From Apiospora phragmitis (taxonomy: Eukaryota > Ascomycota > Sordariomycetes > Amphisphaeriales > Apiosporaceae), in NCBI GenBank assembly GCA_038363925.1, contig JAQQWL010000006.1, forward strand, positions 2,212,501-2,276,500: DNA of 64,000 bases. Reading direction: 5' to 3'. Both the position numbers and the translations under genes were made by a program. Shown one piece after another: positions 24,064 to 34,500 of the stretch. Position 1 is the stretch's first letter. Each line of letters opens with the position of its first letter. The notes under the pieces are model-generated. The model made no database searches, was not told the origin of the DNA, and saw only the letters and a list, made by a program, of their open reading frames with translations.

Positions 24064-24259
24064 ACAAGTGTACCATTGGACGAAAGTTCGTTTGGACAAG
24101 AATGGCAAGAAGAACAAGAAGAAACGGTGAATTGGCTATGAACAGTTTTCAATTGAATATTGACACAGAAGAGAAGGATGGCTGAATAAACATCTAGAAG
24201 AGGAGGACATAAAGGGTTTTCTTTTGCAGTGTTATACGTGCATGGCTCATCAAAGAGTA

Positions 24260-25700
24260 CTACTCACTGCTGATCTTTTCAACTGGTAGGGACAGTACCG
24301 TTGCTGCCCTCGCCAGGGCGGTATGCACCTTGTGCACTGCTTCTGGTCCTGGGGGATGCTCTAGGTGACCTGTTCCGCGACTGTACACGGTTACCACGAG
24401 ATGGGCAGGGACAACAACCGGCAGGATCGAGGCGTCGACAATGCGCAGGCCGCACACCCCCTTGACGCGGAGGTTGGTGTCGACGACCTTCCCCATGGTG
24501 GCTGTGCCCATGGGGTGGTGGACGGAGCGCACGGCGGCCCGGATGCGGGCATCCGGGTGTCGATGTACTCTTCAGTTGATTCGGTGGTGCGGGGCTGGGC
24601 CTCGCCGTCCAGGATTCCCACGGCCCAGGAAGGTCTGGGCGCTGCCGGCAACCGCAACCTCCTGGCGCACGCCCTCGCGGTAGACGTAATCGTCACCGCG
24701 GTGGCGAGGTAGCTGGGGTCGATCTGGTGGATGTCAGCCGAGGCGAGCGTGACGGAGCTGCGCGACGTCTGCGACAAGGGTGATGCCCGAAAAGCCGACG
24801 TGCGAGCCGTCGGTGGAGCCCGTGTGGAGCCTGATGTGCTCGAAGAAGGTGCCGTTGCGGAAGGGGCGTTGGTCCGGGGATGGGGACTTGCCCTCGTCGG
24901 TATCGATCGCCTTCGCGAGGCCGGCTCCCGTGATGGACGCCGTGACCTCGAAATCGGAGGGGAGCCGAGAGTGTTCGCAGCCGACTTGAAGACGGAGTTT
25001 GAGGAGCCAAGGGGGGCCCACCCCTGCTCGGGGACTTTCCAGGCCGAAGGCGAGAGGATGTGGTCTGCGTAGTTCTTCCCAACATCGGGGAGATTCTTCT
25101 TCACCGAGATGCTGTGTTTGCTAAACTCGTCCTCGGGTCCTAATGTGATTGGGATTAATATATGGTCTTGTCAAGTCTAGTTTACCGTCACACTGCTAAT
25201 GAATACGATGACAAATGGGTTATACTTTTTGGGGGCTTTACTTACCAATGCCTGACAGCATGAGAAGCTGTGGCATATAAACGGCTCCGACGGCCATAAT
25301 GACTTCATGTCCAAGAATGCTTGTGCCATTATCGAGTTAGATACCGGAGGCGGAGGGAGACCCTTCAGGGCCTGCGATGAGCACCTTTGTGACAAGGGTA
25401 ATTGTCAAGGCCGTGATTCCGTTGAGGGAGTCGACTGCGGAAGCCGTCTGGTGCCTGCTCTTATTCCTGCACTCGTTAAACTCGGCAACGCCAATGATGT
25501 CGCCAGCGCTGGCATCCAGATAGGGCAAGGCCGTGACACCAACCTGCTCCCTCCCAGGACTCCAGGACCTTCTGACGCAGAGGGTACTTTGGCCTGGGCA
25601 AAGCCATTGCCGCATATATGGTGCCAAGCATTCGGGAGACCCCCCTTAAGGAAAATCGATGCATTACCTTTCGACTCCTCCTTTCGGGGCGTACTGGCTA
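24260..25700 (-). pseudogene. GMC oxidoreductase remnant
   Basis: Minus-strand segments clearly derive from a glucose-methanol-choline oxidoreductase: DASAGDIIGVAEFNECRN near 25500, AVGAVYMPQLLMLSGIG near 25270, DVGKNYADHILSP near 25080, and the C-terminal HHPMGTATMGKVVDTNLRV with GLRIVDASILP near 24450. They are in different frames. An in-frame TAA interrupts the protein at 25337-25339, at least three frame changes follow, and the N-terminal FAD-binding region is absent upstream. An intron (GTAAGT...ATTAG) between LSGI and GPEDEF is still visible. This is loss of function, not just homopolymer error, because a whole domain is missing and there is a nonsense codon. Confidence 0.75.
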
Positions 25701-26211
25701 TTACCCTGAGAACACGATTTAATCCAGATTATCCTCATGCTCCGCGACATCTCCTATTCTGTAATCTCAAAAAGCAAATATCTCTCGGCTCCTGGTTCGA
25801 ATAGTCGGCATCACAGTATTCCATAGTTCAAATCGAATGAGTTGAAGTGGCCATTCCTCTCTGCTCTGGCTAATCAGTATTGTTTCGCAGTCGTAGGATG
25901 TCATTCATCAATCTGATGTGCCAGTAGTCCATCAGCGTCTAGCTTAACTCGGGTGGCTGTGTACCGAAGTCATCGTGGCCCCTCGGATGAAGCTAAAGAT
26001 AATCTGAACTTGTTAGACAAGTAAGTACTTATGAAATGGGTTGTAAGGAGTCATGTCAAGAAGACTTCACCAACGAGTAGCTTCAAGTTACCAATAAAAA
26101 GTCCTCTAAAGGCGTAATCATGTTATATGGGATCGGAGCCGCTGCGGTGTCAGCTCTAATTGTGTCACATCTATGTACAAGGTCCCTGGCGTACTTTTTT
26201 TTTTTGCTCTC
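25701..26211. other. Intergenic, no gene seen
   Basis: Where the N-terminal FAD domain of the GMC gene would be expected on the minus strand, no Rossmann glycine motif is found. The right end is the 3' flank of the complex I 30 kDa gene and includes an A-run (minus strand) near 26197-26205. Confidence 0.5.
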
Positions 26212-27162
26212 TTATTTCTTAGGCCCCTCCTTCTTCTCCTCAGGCTTCGGCGTAGGAAGCTTGAAAGTGTCGGGCTTGCGGTCAATACCAGAACCAACGG
26301 GCTCCCCAAGACGCGGAGCCACCCTCGAAGTTGCGGAAAGCTTGGGTGAGCTCAAGAGGCTCGGTCACAATGCGCTTCTTCTCCTCGTCGTAGCGGATCT
26401 CGGTGTAACCGGTGAGAGGGAAGTCCTTGCGCAGAGGATGGCCCTCGAACCCGTAATCGGTCATGATTCTTCGGAGATCGGGGTGGCCCACGAAGAAAAC
26501 ACCAAATAGATCGTAGACTTCACGCTCGTACCAGTTGGCACCGTCGAACAGAGGGGTAACACTGGGCACGGGTGAGGCCTCATCGGCGTACGTCTTGACT
26601 CGGATGCGGGCGTTGTGTCGCACGCTCAGCAAATTGTAGACAATCTCGAACCTCTGGTCTCTAGTGGGGAAATCGCAGGCGGTGATGGTGCTGACCTGGG
26701 TGAACTCGGCAGCAGTGTTGTCTGTTCTATGATGTTAGTATAGTTTCCCGCGAGCAAGCGAAATAATATTTTGGGGGAATGCCTTCACATACACTTGAGG
26801 AAAGAAAAGACGGGAATGACGCCCGACGGGGAGATATAGATGACGAGCTCATCCTTCCACACGGAGAACTGTTGGATGTACTTGGGCATGCAGCCCATCA
26901 GCCACGAGCCGTAGCGGTGCAGGTCGTCGGCCTTGGTCTGGTACTTGTCGGCTGGGTTGACGATCGGGGCCTTGAGCTCGTTGGGGTGGTCGCGGGGCGC
27001 CTTCCTCGGGTCCTTGGCCTCGGCCGGCATGGCGACGACATTGTTGCGGGCCGTGGCGCTGAGGCAGCGCGCGAATTGCTCAGTGCTGCGCGCCTGGATG
27101 GATGGCTTCGTGGGTCGTAGAGCTGAAGCCAGCGCCCTACTTCGAGAGAGCTTGGTCGCCAT
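26212..27162 (-). CDS. NADH:ubiquinone oxidoreductase 30 kDa subunit (NDUFS3/nuo-30.4-like), one frame break
   Basis: Core hydrophilic subunit of mitochondrial complex I. Exons 27162-26793 and 26721-26212 with a 71-base intron (GTATGT...AACAG), joining SFLK-Y-NTAAEF. The first 40 residues form a mitochondrial presequence rich in Arg, Ser and Ala. The C30 domain is plain: [40 protein letters not shown] and [18 protein letters not shown]. At 26304-26307 the CCCC run (coding GGGG) has one base too many, which would replace the normal tail. Removing it yields [15 protein letters not shown] and a Lys/Glu-rich end, 292 residues and an exact codon sum. I consider the gene functional. Confidence 0.92.
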
Positions 27163-27874
27163 GGTGGATAGTGGTGGTGTGGCGGACCAATTGGTCGAGT
27201 GGTGATGCCGGATGCGGGATTGGAGCTTTTGTAGATGTCGTCGTCCACAGGTCATAGCCAGAGCAGAGCCGGCTGGAGTAACTCCGGATTGGCAGGTGCG
27301 CTTCAATTGACCCTTCAGCCACATTTGGGAGGGGAGCTAAGCTCTTACGGTAAGACCCGAAAGCTTTGGTCAATTTAAGCAAGTGGCTCGTGTAGGCTCC
27401 ACTGAGGCCAGTGATATCATAGCAGCAACAATAAGTTCACAAAGCTCCCTACATCGTCGACAGGAAGACCTGGCATGATGATATTTTACTTCGTCCCCCC
27501 CCTGTTATATGTATCTACCAATCGCGGTGAATACATGAGTTTCGACTTCAATGTGTCCTCAAGAAACTTGTGCCACTCATCACTAACCACCATCAGAGCC
27601 ACCGACCTCTTCTGGCATAGCATTGATGAATGGATGGCCGTTATGTGAAATGAAATGTGATATGCTCATAAGAACCGATGAGGCGGCTTCCCGTGGGCTC
27701 TCTATCCTGTTCGTTTCCCAATATGCCACGGGCGTTTAGGTTTACTGTTACCCAAGGCTCGTCGGCGTCAAAAGTCCATCTGAGTTCCACAACAACCAGA
27801 GCCCGGGAATGTGGACAGTAGACATTACACAACTTGCCAAGGGTTCATGGGCCGTTTTACCCTATATTTCCCTT
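27163..27874. other. Upstream region of the complex I 30 kDa gene
   Basis: Promoter and leader of the minus-strand complex I gene on the left; no gene recognised on the right. Confidence 0.5.
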
Positions 27875-27953
27875 GACCGGGTCGGTAAAGCCTAGCGGTA
27901 GTATTCTTATTTACATACTTAAAGGCAAGAGGGTTCAACTCCCTCTGCGGTCA
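27875..27953 (+). ncRNA. tRNA-like Pol III-type element
   Basis: A B-box match (GGTTCAACTCC, 27932-27942) lies in a perfect T-arm-like hairpin GAGGG-TTCAACT-CCCTC. The A-box-like AAGCCTAGCGG is at 27888-27898, with normal A-to-B spacing of 33 bases. The ends GACCG (27875) and CGGTC (27948-27952) can pair, a discriminator-like A follows, and a run of six T (a Pol III stop) starts at 27955. However, I cannot fold a standard seven-base anticodon loop: AGTAT/ATACT closes a ten-base loop and GCCT/AGGC closes outside it. It may be a decayed tRNA, a tRNA with an unusual insertion, or a SINE-head relic. Confidence 0.4.
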
Positions 27954-28176
27954 CTTTTTTCTCCTTTCCTTTCTCCCCCCTCCAGCCCTCTCCAGCCCTC
28001 TTCCTGTGAGGGCCATTGGGCGCATCCGAATGTACTGTTGACGTGTAGTTTTACAATTATAACTAACACATGGAGGACACCCTAAAAAGGCAGATACATC
28101 AATGGTAATAAATCCATGCATTATGTGGAACTGGCATCTCCCCAGCCATGAATCCGATGGACAATACTTATGCTAA

Positions 28177-29100
28177 CTAACTAACCCTTTGCCGACTACA
28201 AGACCAATGCAATGACCTATGGTCGCGGACAGATTCCTCCCACATTACGGGTTTCTCCGTCATTTGCTCCAGCGTCCAGGCTATATCATCATTGTCGGTC
28301 GGGCCAAAGTACTCGTACTTGGTCATCAGCATACTGGCATCCTTGATCACCTTCTTCTGCTCTTCGGTAAACGGGACTGTGTTTGAGTCGGCTTCGGTGA
28401 CCTGCTGGAGCTCCATGGTCTTCCCTAAGACCATCGACCATGTCTCTGCCATCTCGACCGGAGTGTAGAACGCCGTTGCGCAAGTGAGGCGCTTGCCATG
28501 GTACTTGTCGGGGTCGGCGAGGACTGGAGCAAGGAATTTCCCAGTGTCTCGGGTGTCAATCAGGGCGGTCCGGGTCGTAGGAGACCATGGCTGCTGGGAA
28601 GCATGAGAACCGTCATCACCCTGTTCGGCAAGGTCAGTCAGTGCAAGTATACGTCCACCTTGGTAACGTTTACCTTCACAAGTGGCATGATGCTCAGGTG
28701 GTTTTGCATGAACCAAGTTGGCATGAAGAATGCGTTTCTGATGTTCAGGTTGCGAATGTACTCCTCTACTACAGCCTTACTGTCGAAGTGGGCAAGGCCA
28801 TGTTCTCCGTTGTTCATTTTTGTAACATTGGGTAGCGAGGACCAGATGAGCTGGGTCACTCCAGCTGTAACCGATGCATCTGCAATGGCCTTTACCTGCT
28901 TGATCTCGAACTCGACAGAACCTTCACCCCAGACTGCGTGGCCGAGAGATATATTGTCAGTTCTTTACTCCGATATTCTCACAAGCAAATCTGAGGGAGA
29001 AAGGGGCCCGGTACGGTCTGTTATTTACCTCAACGATCTCAAGACTCCTATCCTTCAGAGCATTGGCAGCGGCCTTGGAGGCATCTCTTGTGGTTCCACG
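28177..29100 (-). pseudogene. NmrA-like NAD(P)-binding protein, 5'-truncated remnant
   Basis: Minus-strand reading shows NmrA-family sequence: TLRGTTRDASKAAANALKD, VEFEIKQVKAIADAS, QLIWSSLPNVTKMNNG, FFMPTWFMQNHLSIMP, then, after a 53-base intron (28621-28673), LIDTRDTGKFLAPVLAD and a normal-looking C-terminal half. What is missing is the N-terminal dinucleotide-binding loop (GATGxxGG) before TLRG, and a segment after LEIVE. Family members use the lost loop to bind NAD(P). Upstream the sequence changes abruptly into the zinc cluster of the oppositely oriented Zn2Cys6 gene. I infer a deletion at the shared promoter. Confidence 0.7.
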
Positions 29101-30224
29101 TAAGGTGAAAGGCGCACAAGGTACTCGCAAGGTCAAAACAGGTTGTCTGAGCTGCAAGTAAGCAACCATATCCTGACCAGCCCCCTGCCTGATGCGGTCA
29201 AAGAATCACAAAGGCCTTCTAACTGCCTTCAGAGCCAGACATAAGAGATGTGATGAACGGAAGCCGGCATGTTCCCAATGCGTGGACACAGGCCGTAAAT
29301 GTGAATTCCTCTCATCACACAATGCTGATAGCACCTACCTCCGCCTCTACCATGTCCCTGGTGAACGGTCACTCGCAGATCATCAGCCCAGTATTACACC
29401 CCAGAGCGTCCTCGATACGTGGTACTTTGAGTACTTTCGGGTGGTATACGCCAAGCATTTATCGCAGTATCTGGGCGACTGTTCATGGGAGACTCTCGTC
29501 TTGCGCGCAGCTACTACCGAGCGGTGTGTGTTGGAAGGAGCCATATCACTCGGAGCGTTATGTAGCAATATAGTACCAAAAAATGTATCTGGACGACCAG
29601 TACTCCTAGGAATATGGGTTCCCGTCCAGTTACTCTCTGAATTACATGCTGACGCCGCCTCGATTTCCAGACGTACCTACAATCTTCGTCTGTGTCAACG
29701 AGGCGCGCGATTCCTTGAACTCCATCTCAGGGGCGAAAATTTACATTTGCTGGAAAGGGACGGCTACGGCACGATCAGGAAAGAGCCCAACGGAGCCATT
29801 GCCACCTACTCTCGTAAGAGATATCGCCCAGCTCCTGAATCTGTTCAAAATATGGCATATCCGATGTGCTGCTTCCGCCAGGGACACCGCAACATCGGGT
29901 GTGAAATCTACAATCTGCCTGCGCATTCTCTTGATTCACCACCGAGTTCTTCATATCTGCGTGTCCAAATACATGTCTGCTTGCGAGATGGGGTATGATG
30001 CACATACGCCGGACTTTACTTACATGATTGATTTGGCTCTAGCGAACCTAGAGGCAGATGCTACAAAGCACATGACAGAAAGTCGGACCGGTTCCAGTCA
30101 CGCCTTCGACATGGCATATAAATGCAGGGAGCCACTACTGAGAATGAAAGAAGTTATGGGTTTGGAGAAACCCGATGGACTGGGCTTGTATAATGCTCGG
30201 ATGATGGCTGAAGTGGCACGATGA
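29092..30224 (+). pseudogene. Zn2Cys6 transcription factor remnant
   Basis: A fungal binuclear zinc cluster is readable across an intron at 29158-29232: TRKVKTGCLSC then KARHKRCDERKPACSQC and GRKCEF, giving all six cysteines. No in-frame ATG precedes it; a GTG stands just before VPRKVKG, where a start would be expected. After about 190 codons the frame changes near 29650, and what follows resembles the C-terminal part of such regulators (LRILLIHHRVLHICVSKYMS, DFTYMIDLALANLEAD). The middle homology region appears to be gone. Head-to-head with an NmrA-like gene and near a GMC oxidoreductase, it may once have been the regulator of a small metabolic cluster. Confidence 0.65.
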
Positions 30225-31589
30225 GTTATCGCCATGGAAGAACAAGACCTCCCCGAATCTCTAGATTCGGTTTCACAAGACAAAATCATGGTCCACGAGG
30301 AAAGCAGGTTACATGACCTGGACCTCGAGTCTGGTCCGCCTTCAGCGGGTATGCCAGGTCACGGCGGAGAAAAGGGCTCGGCAGAGCCTGGCTGAAGATC
30401 TCTGAGATTGTGCGGGTTTGGTGAGAGGAAGGTACAAGGCATACATACCTACCTGGATGCCTGAGCTGCTATAGTGATGGAGCATGGCTCAATACCGGGC
30501 ACCTAGGCTGTCACATTGAATGATGTGTTTGCTATTGATGTGCGGGAGACAGAAGAGGGAGGCTGCCCCAGAGGTGAATGTATGTGCTTATGTAATTAAA
30601 GATAGCTAATGCACCCGTGTTTGATGTACACCCACCGGCACAGCTTACCTAAGCTAACCTCAAGGTTAGAGGTACATTCAATTGGATGCCACATGTTCCT
30701 CTTCAACCTTAGGCAGTCACAGGTTTCGCGACCTGATCCGAAGCGTGCCGGGGATTTATTTATTTTTCTCCTTCACAAAGAGATGAACTGAGCAAGAATT
30801 ACTCACAACGTGCTCGCTAGTACACGGGGCATTTCTGCTTATTCCCGTATTCCTTGCATGCCCGCATTCCACTTAACGGAAAACCATACAAGTCACAAAG
30901 AGAAAGGAACATTAGGAGATAAAGTTGAGTTAAGCTGACCACACACAGTCCCAGTCCAACTGATTGATTACTGGAGGTGCTGGGGTGCTGCAACTGTCAA
31001 CCACCCAAGCAGCACCGTGCACGATACAGGTGCCCCACCTTTTGACACAGAAGGAGCCTAGCTCTGGCTCTGGCTGTGGTGGTGAGTGGTGAGTGGCCAG
31101 AGGACTCACAGGACATTTGATCGTTTCTTTCCTAGCCCACTCCGACTTTGCAGGAGGTGATGGAAGATTGCTTCTGTTCTGCAACCATCAAACTTGTTCA
31201 CCTCCCTACCACCCTCTCCCCATTCACCCTCTTCATCATCAACCACACCCTCGCCGCACCGTGCAGCTCAATACTTTAATTTTCGCCAGAAGGCCCCTCC
31301 CTTCTCTCCGTGTACTATTTCTCTCCGGCGTTCTTGCATAGGGTCCATACATCTTTCTCGGTTCTGCCCTCTCAAGCTACCACCACAACCAACCACTTTA
31401 CCACCTAAGCGATCAGTATTGATTCCCTACCTCGGGCATTCACATCCTCGATAAACGCCTGCGTGACCGTCTCTTAACCTTGAGTGGTCGACATTCTTAC
31501 TACATCAAGCCTGCTTGGGTCGATCGGCGATTCTTCTTCACGTTGCTTCGGGTTTTGATCCTTGTTCTTCGTGGCTTCACACATTCATC
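30225..31589. other. Intergenic region with the NOT4 promoter and leader
   Basis: Nothing coding is seen. From about 31180 the sequence becomes C/T-rich with few G, typical of a fungal 5' leader, and continues to the NOT4 ATG at 31590. Confidence 0.55.
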
Positions 31590-34500
31590 ATGGCACCTCA
31601 AGACAGCTTCATCGACGAGGAGGAAGATACCTGGTATGTGCCACGCCTGGCCAACCGTGTGCATCTTGTTTTTCACAATACTGACAACTGATGGCAGCCC
31701 TCTCTGTATTGAGGAATTTGATCTTTCAGATAGAAATTTTAGACCGTGTCCTTGCGGATATCAGGTAAGAAACCCCCACCCACCGTTTGGATAGTTTGAG
31801 AGCATATTAACACCCGTGCCATAGATCTGCCAGTTCTGTTTCAACAATCTGAAGAACAATCTCAATGGCCTGTGCCCTGCCTGTCGGCGACCGTATGACG
31901 AGAAGACCATACAATGGAAGGTTGTCACGCAAGAAGAGTTAGCATATCTCACCCTATTTCTATGGTAGACCACAACTAACACATTCGGCGCAGGATTGCG
32001 GAGTTCCGGGCGAACATCCAGAAGAACCAGAAGAAACGAGCGGCTGAGCAGCGTCAGAAGGAAGTGCAAAAGCGCGAAGTCGACAAAGGAAATCGTAAAA
32101 ACCTGGTTGGCGTCCGCGTGGTTCAGAAGAACCTGGTTTACGTGACTGGTCTTACACCTACAGTTCCCGAGGACGAGCTATTGAAGACGCTGCGGCGGCC
32201 GGAATTCTTCGGCCAGTATGGCAACATCCAGAAGATTTCGATTAGCAATCGCAAAGCTCCGGATGGCGCACCGCAGTCTCTTGGTATCTACGTCACCTTT
32301 GAGAAGAAGGACGATGCGACTCGATGCATTCAAGCTGTTAACGGCTCAATGAACGGCGATCGCGTACTCAAGGCGCAGCTTGGCACAACTAAATACTGTT
32401 CCGCTTGGCTTCGGCACGAGCAGTGTGGCAACCGCCAGTGCATGTTCTTGCATGAGCTGGGTGATGAGGAGGACAGTTACAGCAGGCAGGATCTTTCCTC
32501 ACTTAATAGTGTCTACACCCAGCGACCGCTCTCGAACAACAACAACAATAACGCTGCCTCGTCATCCCGATCCGCATCTCGCCAACAGGGTTTACCTCCG
32601 CAACAGCCTTCCGCTGCGCAGGCTATGATTCGTACCTCTAGTAAAGACGGATCCGAAGTAGGCGATGGCCCTGCTCTTCCTGCAACGGCGAACTGGGCAC
32701 GTACCACTCAGCAACGAAGTCGACGTGGGAGCTATGCTACTAGTGGTGCAGCATCGAGCCCCGCGATTTCGAATGCCCTCCCCGTTACTACCGAGTCAGC
32801 GCAGGAAGCTATCGATTCGAGTCAAGATGAACCAGCACCAACCCCAGCTGGAGCCAGCCGGAGAGCGTATAAGAAGGCCGCCTCGTCGGAGCCATCCCCC
32901 AACCGGGGCCCGACACCGGTGGAAAGGGCACCTGTCAAAGATCCTTACGCGCAACCAGATATGAACGATATTATGAGATTGATCGCCGCCTGCCCGGACT
33001 TCAGTGCGCCCCAAGGTCTCGACGATTCCGAGGTTCCGCTCTTTGATATCGTTGGTGGCCTGCGTCGACGTGCCATGCGAGAGGAGGAGGAGAATCGCCT
33101 TGGCGAGACAGCAGAGCCAGTCTCAGAACCCCTCGAGCCCGAGGAAGGCGAGCCTGAGAGTGGCAGTCTCGCACTAGGCGGAGAGCCCGAGGACAGAGAC
33201 CAAGGGCGTGATGGTGCAGGATTTGATCAGCGACGGAACGCGACTCAGCCGCCTATCCAGCGAAACAACCCAGAGGGCATTTTTGGCCCAGCCCTGACGT
33301 CTGCCTACGCCCAAGGCTCTGCCAACCCCGGCTCGATTGGCAGCCGCACCATGACGCCACAGCAGCAGCAACAGTTGTTTATGCGGCCTCAAAGCAGCTT
33401 CGTTGATCAGATGCCGCCTGGTATCTCGAATCCTCAATCGCAATCCAGCCTGTTCCAGGGTCAAGGTCATACGCGCCAGGGATCACGTTTTAGCTTTGCG
33501 AATGAGGGTACTGCGAGCTCGACAAACGTGAAATTGACCGCAAACCCCCGAATCATGGCCCAGCAGTCTTCCATGATGCCTTCGACCTACCACTCTCAGC
33601 CAAGTGGCCAGTTTTATGCAAGCTCAATGCCTGGACCTCCTCCGGGTCTCAAATCAACTGGCACTCCTCCTGTGAGCGGCGGCATGTTTGGCCAGGGGCA
33701 TTCGTTTGGCGGCTCTGGCTTTGGCATTGGATCGAAGGACAACCCCAATGATTTGTTGCAGAACCTGATTCGAGGCAGAGGTACTGGCAGTGGACAGGCT
33801 CATGATGCGGGTAAGCGTGAGTACTTTTCTTCTTTTCCTAACCAATATCCACCCTCTTCATCCTCCACCCCTGCTCCTGCTTCCGGCGCCGGCATCATGG
33901 CATCACTCTATGCTACTCAGCCTGGAGGGTTCCAAGACTTCGGTCCTAAGCAGAAGAAGAAGGGGAAGAAGCACAGACACGCTAACACTTCCTCCTCTGG
34001 GGGAGGTGCCTTAGTAGATCTTGCGGACCCGAGTATCCTGCAGGCGCGCTTGCCTCACCAGCAACAGGGCACCAATGCCGGCGTCGGACAGGGGCTGTTT
34101 GGAGGTCAGAGTCAAGGTGGGTACAACCCGAACATGATGTATGGTGCCGGTGCCAATTATGGTCGGTGGTAGTCGCTTTATAGACAGGATGGCCGGGGGT
34201 CGGTACATTGTTTTTCGTTCATGCTTTGGAGCAATATTGTATGAGTTGGGCGTCATGGTTTACGGCACGAGGCTCAAGAGGTACTAAGGGGCTTTTGTTT
34301 TTCATCACGCTGTTTAAGCGAGCATTGCAAGAGGCACGACCCAGGCTAGGGTCAAGGGATTGCATCGGGCGTTTACTTGCACTTGGAAACCGCGAAGGTT
34401 TCTCGGCAGCGCTTCCTCGGTTTTGCTCAGAAGACACTTCCTATTTTGGCACTGGCACCTGTGCATTTTTTTTTCTTTCACGCATCACTCGGTCAATGGG

